Positions 1-6,735 of a DNA stretch of 16,343 nt are shown piece by piece. The stretch lies in the NCBI GenBank assembly GCA_030040475.1, contig JASHTQ010000403.1, positions 1 to 16,343 of the forward strand, read 5' to 3'. The stretch comes from Streptosporangiaceae bacterium. Its GTDB lineage: Bacteria; Actinomycetota; Actinomycetes; Streptosporangiales; Streptosporangiaceae. The notes beneath the pieces are model-generated. The model searched no databases. It was not told the DNA's origin and saw only the letters and a program-made list of their open reading frames with translations. Position 1 is the stretch's first letter, and each line of letters begins with the position of its first letter. The position numbers were made by a program, and so were the translations under genes.

Positions 1-65
1 TGCGGTGGACGAACACCACCCTGGCGGTTGGCGACCTGCGAGACATCGGTTCACTCCTCAGGTGG
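1..65. other. Sequence downstream of the permease gene, no gene seen
   Basis: These 65 bases lie past the stop codon of the minus-strand permease gene. No start or protein I recognise can be assigned. A small dyad, GGTGG at 4-8 and CCACC at 16-20 with a 7-base loop, is visible. It lacks a T-run on either strand, so I do not call it a terminator. The region could hold the end of an unseen neighbour. Confidence 0.4.
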
Positions 66-1889
66 TCAGGCGAGTTCGGAGCCCAGGACCTCGGCCGCCG
101 GGTGGCTCGCTCCGAGCCATGCGGGCACGGCCGTGATGACGGCCACCGCGGCGACCGTGCCGAGCACGGTGGCGATCAGCCACCAGGTCGGCGGCGCGAC
201 CAGCCTGTTGCCGTTCCGCACCGCCTCGACGAGGCCCCACCCGGATGGGATGGCGAGCAGGGCGCCCAGTGTCGCCGGCAGCACCTGCGCCGCCGACAGG
301 CCCGCGGTGACCTGCTGCGGGGTCGCGCCCAGCGCTCGGGCTAGCGCCGCGGCATGCCTGGCGTCCAGCACGGTGGCCCACATGATCAGGATCGCGTTAA
401 CCGCGGCCAGCAGGACCAGTGCCACGGAAAGGATGAGCATCACCTGACCGAGCCGGTTGTTCTGCGGGTTGTCAAGCACGGAGGCGCCGAGTCCGTGATC
501 GAGGCTGGCGTGGACGACCTCCACCGCGACGATCCCGGTCGCGGCGACCGCGATGCTGACAACGCTCAGTACGGCCCGGCGCGGCCGTCGGGCCATTAGC
601 CGCAGTCCTAGCAGCAGCGGCACGGGCAGTCGCGCCGAAAGCGCGATCAGCCAGCCCCTGCGCCGAGGTGGGGGCACGACGTCCGCGAGCGCGGCCACGG
701 TGCTCATCCGCGCGGCGCGGACGGCAGGGACGAACGTCGCCACGATCGCGACGCCGAGCGCCACGGCTATCACCAGACCGACCGTCGACAGGCCGACCGG
801 CGGCGCGCCGGCCGCGCCGACCAGGCCAGCGCCGGGACTGGCCAGCAGCGGCGCGGTCAGCCAGCCCGCGAGCAGGCCGATCGCCGCCGCGACGAGGGCC
901 ACGGCCAGGTGCTCGGTCAGCAGCACCGCGGCGACCAGCTTCGGCGTGCTGCCGACAGCCTTGAGCAGGCCAACCCTTCGGGTCTGCTCTGTCATCCTCC
1001 CGCTGACGAGGACGGCGACGCTGGCCACGGCGAGCAGACCGAGCAGCCAGCTAGCGGTGCTGAGGATCCGCTGCTCGTTGGTTACGAGCAGCCCGTCCTG
1101 CACGCTGATGTCCTGCCAGGACATGAGATACGGCGCTGTCGGCCCGGCATTCGCCCTGTTATAGGCGTCGGCGAACGCGGTGGCCGCGGCCGGGTTCGCG
1201 AGCTTGAGGTTCAGCAGGTACGACAGCGGCTCATCGCTTCTGGCCAGGCTGCGGGCCACCGGCTCGGTAGCCCAGATCAGGCCGGGAAAGTTGTCGGGCA
1301 GCCCGGGGCTGAAATAGCAGCCGAGCCAGCACAGGCTCGGGTACGGCGGGATCGCGGCCGTCACGGCGATGCCCGCGACCAGGTATGGCTTGCCGCCCAG
1401 GGTCACCGTGTCGCCGGCCGTGAGGCCGAGCGTGTCGGCGAAGGTCCGCTCGATCACCACCTCACCGGGTCGTATCCAGTGGCCCGCGGTCAGGTCCGGC
1501 TGGTCCACCGGCGCCGGCGGCTGATCCCGGCCCTCGACCATGACCGCCACGGTGCGGCCGCTCGCCGTCATCGCCGCAAAGGTGTAGGGATAGGGCCCGC
1601 TGCTTGCGGTGACGCCGGCGGCGCGGGTCAGCGCGTCCAGGCCGGCGAGATCGAGGCGCGGGTTTCCTGGGGCACCGGGTTTGGCCAGGGTGGCCTGGGC
1701 CACGACGTCCGGTCCCGCGGTCGCGGCCCGTGTCGTGTCGTAAGGGTGGCTGGTCGTGCCGTGCAGGGCCAGCCCGAGGGTCAGCGTCGTGGTGGCGGCC
1801 ACGATCGCGAGCAGCATCAGCATCGCGGTTGCCGGGCGGTGCCGCAGGTCCCGCGCGGCCAGGCGGCCGACGAGCAGGACGCGTCCCAT
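66..1889 (-). CDS. FtsX/MacB-type ABC transporter permease (607 aa)
   Basis: Membrane subunit of a type VII (MacB/FtsX-like) ABC system, expected to work with the ATPase encoded just upstream. The protein starts with an N-terminal membrane helix (about residues 20-42). A large non-membrane region (about 45-270) of MacB periplasmic-domain type follows. A first FtsX block comes next, with helices at about 276-297 and 318-345, the typical cytoplasmic motif TEQTRRVGLLKAVGSTP (300-316), and another helix at about 368-390. A second FtsX block (about 430-600) has four hydrophobic stretches and a weaker echo of the motif (RHAAALARALGATP, 511-524). The extracytoplasmic domain has two close cysteines (C187 and C191), possibly a disulfide. 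The ATG at 1889 follows the ATPase stop codon after 4 bases, so the two are co-transcribed and probably co-translated. Such actinobacterial ABC-FtsX pairs beside a PadR gene usually export antimicrobials, lipids or peptides. The substrate cannot be read from sequence. Confidence 0.93.
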   Translation of the reverse strand: MGRVLLVGRLAARDLRHRPATAMLMLLAIVAATTTLTLGLALHGTTSHPYDTTRAATAGPDVVAQATLAKPGAPGNPRLDLAGLDALTRAAGVTASSGPYPYTFAAMTASGRTVAVMVEGRDQPPAPVDQPDLTAGHWIRPGEVVIERTFADTLGLTAGDTVTLGGKPYLVAGIAVTAAIPPYPSLCWLGCYFSPGLPDNFPGLIWATEPVARSLARSDEPLSYLLNLKLANPAAATAFADAYNRANAGPTAPYLMSWQDISVQDGLLVTNEQRILSTASWLLGLLAVASVAVLVSGRMTEQTRRVGLLKAVGSTPKLVAAVLLTEHLAVALVAAAIGLLAGWLTAPLLASPGAGLVGAAGAPPVGLSTVGLVIAVALGVAIVATFVPAVRAARMSTVAALADVVPPPRRRGWLIALSARLPVPLLLGLRLMARRPRRAVLSVVSIAVAATGIVAVEVVHASLDHGLGASVLDNPQNNRLGQVMLILSVALVLLAAVNAILIMWATVLDARHAAALARALGATPQQVTAGLSAAQVLPATLGALLAIPSGWGLVEAVRNGNRLVAPPTWWLIATVLGTVAAVAVITAVPAWLGASHPAAEVLGSELA

Positions 1890-1893
1890 GTCC

Positions 1894-2636
<743 letters not shown>

Positions 2637-2640
<4 letters not shown>

Positions 2641-3173
2641 GATTCACCTCCCGGGTGCCGGGCCCGCCCGGCCCAGTGCCGTTCACACGCCTCAAGCCAG
2701 CGCAGGTCCGCCTGCAGCCGGAGGGTCACGCCCTCGAGCACGAGCCCGGCGGCCGAACCGTCCGGCTCTTCCATCGCGGCCCGCTGCGCGTCGCGCAGCA
2801 GCCGGAGCAGCTCGCGGCGCTGAGCGTCGACGATCGACAGCGGGTCGGCCAGCCGTCCCGCCGCCGCGGCGACCAGCTTGAGATGGAATTCCGCCGGGGC
2901 AGGCCCGGGCCAGGTCACCTCGGACAGCCAGCTGGCCACCCGCTGCTGCCCGGCCGGGGTGAGCGCGTAGACCTTGCGATCCGGCCGGTCGGGCAGCCCC
3001 GGTTCCCGCTCGGACGTCACCAGGCCGGCCTTCTCCAGCCGGCCCAGCGTGACGTAGATCTGCCCGGCGTTCATCGCATCGCCAAGCGGACCCAGCGCGT
3101 CTCGCAGCCGCGACCGCAGCTCGTAGCCGTGCGACGGCTCTTTCGCCAGCATCGCGAGCACGACGTCCTGCAC
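2637..3173 (-). CDS. PadR family transcriptional regulator (178 aa)
   Basis: Probable repressor of its own operon with the downstream ABC exporter. The N-terminal PadR winged helix (about 1-75) contains the hallmark sequences SHGYELRSRL (14-23), GQIYVTLGRLEKAGLV (37-52) and KVYALTPAG (67-75). The C-terminal part (about 90-165) is the helical dimerisation arm (Vir_act_alpha_C type), rich in Arg/Leu/Glu. The start is GTG at 3173, preceded by a clear ribosome binding site GGAGG on the minus strand (3178-3182), 4 bases from the start. PadR proteins beside ABC or other efflux genes typically bind the transported drug and are displaced from an AT-rich operator. Such a candidate operator lies immediately upstream. 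The effector is not predictable. Confidence 0.94.
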
Positions 3174-3182
3174 GGATCCTCC

Positions 3183-3219
3183 ATAGATAACGGTTAACTA
3201 GGCATATAGATAGCGGTTA
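3183..3219. promoter_or_regulatory. Candidate PadR operator: 14-bp direct repeat
   Basis: Two copies of ATAGATARCGGTTA occur at 3183-3196 and 3206-3219 with 13 of 14 identical bases and a 23-bp period, about two helical turns. The first copy includes the odd-centred palindrome TAACGGTTA (3188-3196). The stretch is strikingly AT-rich compared with the surrounding sequence and sits between the PadR start codon and the divergent oxidoreductase gene. PadR regulators usually bind AT-rich dyads just upstream of their own gene, so this is the natural operator candidate. Binding is inferred, not shown. Confidence 0.55.
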
Positions 3220-3223
3220 TCCT
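3194..3223 (+). promoter_or_regulatory. Candidate promoter for the LLM oxidoreductase gene
   Basis: TTAACT (3194-3199) and TATCCT (3218-3223) are separated by 18 bp and resemble a -35/-10 pair. The -10 fits TANNNT. Transcription would start near 3230, giving only a short leader before ATG 3239 or about 40 bases before ATG 3272. Both boxes overlap the direct repeats described at 3183-3219, so a protein bound there should occlude this promoter as well as that of padR. Confidence 0.4.
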
Positions 3224-3271
3224 TCGGGTTGTCAAGGAATGAAATCGGGGGCGGGCAAGCTGTTGCGTGAC

Positions 3272-4108
3272 ATGAGCATCCAACTGGGCCAGATCGGGAT
3301 CTGGCAGCGCGCGGCGGACCTCACCCCCGAGCTGGTGGCCGAGGTGGAACGACTGGGCTACGGGGCCATCTGGATCGGCGGCTCCCCCGGCGGTGACCTG
3401 CGCATCGTCGAGGACCTGCTGGACGCGACCGATCACATCGCCGTCGCCACCGGCATCGTCAACGTGTGGAAGGACGACGCCGCGCCGACCGCGGCCGCCT
3501 ACCACCGGATCGCGGCCAGGCACCCGGACAGGTTCCTGCTCGGCATCGGCATCGGGCATCCCGAGGCGACGCAGGAGTACCGGCAGCCCTACGCCACGCT
3601 GGTCAGCTACCTGGACGAGCTCGACGAGGCGGACGTGCCCAAGGACGCCCGCGCGCTGGCGGCCCTCGGCCCGAAGGTCCTCGAGCTGTCCGCGGCCCGC
3701 AGCGCGGGCGCGCACCCCTACCTGACCACGCCTGAGCACACCCGCTGGGCCCGGCAACTGCTGGGCGCCGGCCCGCTGCTCGCTCCCGAGCAGAAGGTTG
3801 TCCTCGGCACCGATGCCGAGCGGACCCGTGCCATCGCCAGGCGCGCCGTGGCCAACCCGTACCTGAGGCTCACCAACTACGTCAGCAACCTGCGCAGGCT
3901 CGGCTGGGCCGACGCCGACCTGGCCGACGGCGGCAGCGACCGGCTGGTCGACGCGCTGGTGGCGCAGGGCGACGCGGCCAGCGTCAGCCGCGGCGTCACC
4001 GCGCACCTGCAGGCCGGCGCGGACACGGTCGCCGTCCAGGCCCTCGGCGGCGATCCCCTGTCGACGTTCCGCGCCCTGGCCGACCACCTGCCGCTGGCCC
4101 GCGGGTAA
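3272..4108 (+). CDS. LLM-class F420-dependent oxidoreductase (278 aa)
   Basis: Luciferase-like (TIM-barrel) oxidoreductase of the small actinobacterial group that is probably F420-dependent, resembling the MSMEG_4141-type family as I recall it. Supporting segments are the N-terminal beta strand MSIQLGQIGIW, LGYGAIWIGGSPGGDL (28-43), the barrel strand HIAVATGIVNVW (55-66) and the cofactor-region motif RFLLGIGIGHPEATQEY (87-103). The short length of about 280 residues is normal for this subgroup. The start at 3272 agrees with the conserved N-terminus. ATG 3239 would add 11 residues and has AAGGA directly in front of it, so it is a real alternative. The substrate is unknown. The gene is divergent from padR and shares its control region. 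It is followed after 51 bp by the MocR gene on the same strand. Confidence 0.88.
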   Translation: MSIQLGQIGIWQRAADLTPELVAEVERLGYGAIWIGGSPGGDLRIVEDLLDATDHIAVATGIVNVWKDDAAPTAAAYHRIAARHPDRFLLGIGIGHPEATQEYRQPYATLVSYLDELDEADVPKDARALAALGPKVLELSAARSAGAHPYLTTPEHTRWARQLLGAGPLLAPEQKVVLGTDAERTRAIARRAVANPYLRLTNYVSNLRRLGWADADLADGGSDRLVDALVAQGDAASVSRGVTAHLQAGADTVAVQALGGDPLSTFRALADHLPLARG

Positions 4109-4146
4109 CGAACCGGCCGCTTGCACGCTGGCTCGCCACCAGAAAT

Positions 4147-4174
4147 GATTGGCCTGGTCATGACAGAGCCAATC
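4147..4174. promoter_or_regulatory. 28-bp dyad across the mocR start codon, candidate autoregulatory site
   Basis: GATTGGC (4147-4153) is mirrored by GCCAATC (4168-4174). Exactly in the centre is the perfect 8-bp palindrome GTCATGAC (4157-4164), which contains the ATG at 4160. Eleven of the 14 half-site positions are symmetric around 4160.5. Such an element at the start of a regulator gene is a good candidate for a binding site of the regulator itself, though MocR family members studied so far often use direct repeats. Confidence 0.45.
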
Positions 4175-5644
4175 CGCGCGATCCCGGGGAGGATCGGCGC
4201 GACGGCCCTCGCGGACCTGCTCGGGCACTGGTCCGCGACGGCGGGACCGCTTTACCGGCTGCTCGCGGCCAGGATCGCCAGGCTCACCGACGCGGGAGAG
4301 CTGCCTGCAGGGCTGCAGCTGCCCGCCGAACGCGACCTCGCCGCCGCGCTGTCGGTGAGCAGGAACACCGTCGCCGCCGCCTACCAGCTGCTGCGCGACG
4401 ACGGGATGGCGCAGAGCCGCCAGGGCGCCGCGACCCGCATCGTCCCGCACCGGACTACCCCGGCCGCCGTGCACCGGGCGAACGCCTTCTTCTCCGGCCT
4501 GCTCGAGGCGTCCGCCGTGGACGCGGACCTCAGCCTGGCCACGGTGGACTGCGCGCCGCAGGTGGCGGCGGCGCTGGCCGACCCCGCGTCCGTCCTGGAC
4601 CCGGCCGAGAGCGCTGCGGTGATCCGGACCAGCGGCTACTTCCCGTACGGGCTGCCCGCGCTGCGGGCCGCCATCGCCGACCACCTGACGGGGCGGCTGC
4701 GGCTGCCGTCCACCGCCGCGCAGGTCGTCGTCACCACGGGCGCGCAACAGGCCCTTGACCTGCTGATCCGCAGCGAGGTCCTGCCGGGCCAGCCGGTCGT
4801 CGTCGAGGATCCCACGTTCCCCGGCGCGATCGACGCGCTGAACCGGGCGGGCGTCCGGGTGATCGGGGTCCCGGCCGCGGACGGCCTCGACCCGGAACGG
4901 CTCGAGCACGTGGTCAGCACGCACCGACCCGCGCTGGTCTACCTCGTCCCCGGCTATCACAACCCGACCGGGCGCCTCATGCCTGCCGGGCACCGGGAGC
5001 GTGTCGCCAGGCTGGCCGCGGCAAGCCCGGACACGCTGTTCGTCGACGACATGACGCTGGCCGAGCTGCCACTCGGCGACGGGCCCGCCTGGGCGTTCCG
5101 GGCGCTGCCGATCGCCGCATTCGGTCCCGGGCTGCCGAACATCGTGAGCGTCGGCTCGCTGTCCAAGCTGTACTGGGGCGGGCTGCGGACGGGCTGGATC
5201 CAGGCGAGCGAGGGCCTGGTCGCCGGGCTGGCCGCGGCGAAGGCGGCGGCTGACCAGGGCAGCGCCGCCGTCCAGCAGGCGATCACCGCGGCGCTGCTGC
5301 GCGGCGCGCACGACGAGATCGTCAAGTGGCGCGGCGAATGGCTGCGGTGCAGGTACGACGCGCTCGCCGGGGCGCTGCGGGCATACCTGCCCGAGTGGAC
5401 CTGGCCCGAGCCTGACGGCGGGCTGACCCTGTGGGTCCGGCTGCCCGGCCAGGCCGACGGCGGGGCGTTCGCCCAGGCCGCGCTCAGGCACGGGGTCGCC
5501 GTGGTGCCCGGCCGCTTGCTCAGCGCCGAGACCGCAGACATGCAGAGGGCGAGGGAGCACGTGCGGCTGGCGTTCATCCAGCCGCCGGACCTGCTGCGGG
5601 CCGCGGTGCGGACGCTGGCGGCTATACCAGCGCGGTCCCGATGA
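4160..5644 (+). CDS. MocR-type transcriptional regulator, GntR wHTH fused to PLP aminotransferase fold (494 aa)
   Basis: The N-terminal GntR winged helix spans about 28-95, with the recognition segment LPAERDLAAALSVSRNTVAAAY (54-75) and a TRIV wing at 92-95. After a linker comes a fold-type-I aminotransferase domain (about 125-490). It has YGLPALRAAIADHL (163-176), HNPTG (267-271, PLP-binding asparagine N268), VDD (295-297, aspartate for the pyridine nitrogen), the Schiff-base lysine K336 in SLSKLYWGGLRTGW, and R469 in the VRLAF segment near the substrate carboxylate. Because the catalytic lysine is present, PLP binding is expected. In known MocR proteins (GabR, PdxR, TauR) this domain senses PLP or an amine/amino acid. 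ATG 4160 is chosen because it gives a normal MocR N-terminus; ATG 4145 is possible. Its 3' end overlaps the convergent nitrile hydratase alpha gene by 23 bp. The target genes are unknown; the neighbouring oxidoreductase or the nitrile hydratase genes are candidates. Confidence 0.93.
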   Translation: MTEPIRAIPGRIGATALADLLGHWSATAGPLYRLLAARIARLTDAGELPAGLQLPAERDLAAALSVSRNTVAAAYQLLRDDGMAQSRQGAATRIVPHRTTPAAVHRANAFFSGLLEASAVDADLSLATVDCAPQVAAALADPASVLDPAESAAVIRTSGYFPYGLPALRAAIADHLTGRLRLPSTAAQVVVTTGAQQALDLLIRSEVLPGQPVVVEDPTFPGAIDALNRAGVRVIGVPAADGLDPERLEHVVSTHRPALVYLVPGYHNPTGRLMPAGHRERVARLAAASPDTLFVDDMTLAELPLGDGPAWAFRALPIAAFGPGLPNIVSVGSLSKLYWGGLRTGWIQASEGLVAGLAAAKAAADQGSAAVQQAITAALLRGAHDEIVKWRGEWLRCRYDALAGALRAYLPEWTWPEPDGGLTLWVRLPGQADGGAFAQAALRHGVAVVPGRLLSAETADMQRAREHVRLAFIQPPDLLRAAVRTLAAIPARSR

Positions 5645-6197
5645 GCCCGTTCCTTGTCACCAGGGCGGTGAGCTCACCGGCGCCGAGCCCTTCGGTGCCG
5701 GCGGGGCGCACGGGCAGCACCATGTAGCGGGCCTCGGAGGTCGAGTCCCAGACCGAGATCTGCACGCCGTCCGGCAGGTGCAGACCGAACTCCGCGAGCA
5801 CCTGCCGCGGCTCGCGGACCGTCCGCGACCGGTAGGCGAAGCTCTTGTACCAGCCGGGTGAGGGCCCGAGCAGCGACACCGGGTAGCACGAGCACAGCGT
5901 GCAGACGATGACGTTGTGCGTGTCCGCCGCGTTGGCGACCACCCGGAGCTGGTAGCTGAGCTGGCCGAAGCCGAGCTCGGCCGCGGCGGCGTTGCCGTCG
6001 GACAGCAGAAGGTCGCGATACGGCGGATCGGTCCAGGCGCGGGCGGCCATCCGGGCGCCGTTCACCGGCGAGGCGGTGGCGTAGAGCCCGGTGAGGAACT
6101 CGTCGATCTCCTCGTCGCTGGCCAGCCCGGCGGCGATCAGCCGCTCTTCCAGGCGCCGCGCCGCCACGGCGGCCGACTGCTCATCATGCCCGGTCAA
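5622..6197 (-). CDS. nthA: Nitrile hydratase alpha subunit, cobalt type (191 aa)
   Basis: Metal-binding subunit of a nitrile hydratase (nitrile + water to amide) or of its relatives thiocyanate hydrolase and toyocamycin nitrile hydratase. The signature VCTLCSC (98-104) supplies the metal ligands C99, C102, S103 and C104. In this family threonine after the first cysteine marks non-corrin cobalt, while serine marks iron. The middle two ligand cysteines are normally oxidised to sulfinic and sulfenic acids. Further family segments are NGARMAARAWTDPPYRDLLL (46-65), the WYKSFAYRSR stretch (117-126), EFGLHLPDGVQISVWDS (136-152) and RYMVLPVRPAGTEGL (157-171). Length is normal to slightly short. The start is TTG at 6197, overlapping the beta C-terminal gene by 14 bp; the N-terminus matches the family, so the rare codon is accepted. 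It is the third gene of a three-gene operon. The last 23 bp overlap the end of the convergent mocR gene. Confidence 0.95.
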   Translation of the reverse strand: MTGHDEQSAAVAARRLEERLIAAGLASDEEIDEFLTGLYATASPVNGARMAARAWTDPPYRDLLLSDGNAAAAELGFGQLSYQLRVVANAADTHNVIVCTLCSCYPVSLLGPSPGWYKSFAYRSRTVREPRQVLAEFGLHLPDGVQISVWDSTSEARYMVLPVRPAGTEGLGAGELTALVTRNGLIGTALV

Positions 6198-6450
6198 GGT
6201 ATGACTCCCACAGGTCCACGGTCACGGTGTGATCGCCGCTCCCCCACAGGTCCGCGGCCGAAAAGCGGACCGCGTAACAGGTCTCCACCCGCGGGTGCTC
6301 CAGGCCGCGGGCGCTGTCGTCGGGCACCGTCCAGCGGCCCAGGACCGCGAGGATCTCTCCGGTGTGCCCCCGCACGTACCTCGGCACCCGGGTGTGGTGA
6401 TCGGGGTCGCCGGACCGCACCAGGACCCTGGTGCCCGCCGCCAGGCTCAC
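6184..6450 (-). CDS. Nitrile hydratase beta subunit, C-terminal half as a separate protein (88 aa)
   Basis: SH3-like barrel domain that forms the C-terminal part of ordinary nitrile hydratase beta subunits. Visible family hallmarks are the GTRVLVRSGDP strand (6-16), HTRVPRYVRGHTGEI (19-33), which carries an arginine that contacts the oxidised cysteines in known enzymes, AVLGRWTVPD (35-44), and YAVRFSAADLWG followed by VTVDLWESYLDRA (59-88). The start is GTG at 6450, overlapping the stop codon of the upstream beta N-terminal gene as GTGA; the 3' end overlaps the alpha gene by 14 bp. In thiocyanate hydrolase this piece corresponds to the alpha subunit, and toyocamycin nitrile hydratase also has it as a separate small subunit. 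It contains no catalytic metal and completes the active-site pocket with the other two proteins. Confidence 0.92.
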   Translation of the reverse strand: MSLAAGTRVLVRSGDPDHHTRVPRYVRGHTGEILAVLGRWTVPDDSARGLEHPRVETCYAVRFSAADLWGSGDHTVTVDLWESYLDRA

Positions 6451-6710
6451 GGCACGCCCTTCTCGGTCGCGAGCATCTCGATGGCGCCGAGCCAGCGCTC
6501 GTAGTAGGACGCCGCCAGGTACTGCCCGGGCGGCAGCCGCTCGATCGCGTCCCGCAGCTCGTCGCCGTTGAAGAGCCCGCGCCGCCGCAGCAGCGTGGCC
6601 AGCGCGTAGACGCGCGCCTCCCAGTCGGCGGCGAACGGGGGATCGTCGTCATCGGCCAGGGGGATCGGGCCGAAACCGGTCTGGCCGCCCATGTCGTGCA
6701 CACGGCTCAT
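6447..6710 (-). CDS. Nitrile hydratase beta subunit, N-terminal half as a separate protein (87 aa)
   Basis: It begins with the beta-subunit signature MSRVHDMGGQTGFGPI (1-16) and continues with FAADWEARVYALA (26-38), the helical segment GLFNGDELRDAIERLPPGQYL (45-65) and SYYERWLGAIEML (68-80). R53 in DELRDAIE corresponds to the beta arginine (Arg52 in the Pseudonocardia enzyme) that hydrogen-bonds the modified cysteines. It then stops at residue 87, whereas a normal beta subunit (about 220-230 residues) continues through a linker of several dozen residues to the SH3 barrel. That linker is absent from both this gene and the next. The HDMGG start argues against it being the nitrile hydratase activator, which shares the helical region but lacks this N-terminus. 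First gene of the operon; ATG 6710 lies 26 bp from the divergent dehydratase start. Confidence 0.92.
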   Translation of the reverse strand: MSRVHDMGGQTGFGPIPLADDDDPPFAADWEARVYALATLLRRRGLFNGDELRDAIERLPPGQYLAASYYERWLGAIEMLATEKGVP

Positions 6711-6728
6711 GTTCGCTCATGTTACTTA
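6705..6728. promoter_or_regulatory. Compact divergent promoter region with a 10-bp-period repeat
   Basis: Only 25 bp (6711-6735) separate the nitrile hydratase operon from the divergent dehydratase gene. GCTCATGTT occurs twice, at 6705-6713 and 6715-6723, one helical turn apart. On the minus strand TAACAT (6719-6724) fits the TANNNT -10 consensus and ends 8 bases before ATG 6710, which suggests leaderless transcription. On the plus strand TACTTA (6723-6728) is a weaker -10-like hexamer 7 bases before ATG 6736. The two would overlap, so both operons probably compete or are controlled by one factor. Confidence 0.4.
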
Positions 6729-6735
6729 TGGAGGC

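Noticed and set aside
3194..5560. A very long open frame on the minus strand opposite the oxidoreductase and mocR genes
   Set aside because: Its translation is low-complexity Arg/Gly/Pro/Gln-rich with no recognisable domain. It is the usual antisense shadow of high-GC genes, and both plus-strand genes have complete family motifs.
6447..6710. Nitrile hydratase activator (accessory protein) as identity of the 87-aa protein
   Set aside because: Activators share the helical domain, but the HDMGGQTGFGPI N-terminus belongs to the true beta subunit.
6184..6710. The split beta subunit as a frameshift or sequencing artefact
   Set aside because: Each part has its own start and stop in a clean GTGA overlap, and the several-dozen-residue linker of normal beta subunits is absent in all frames. 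One indel cannot produce this.
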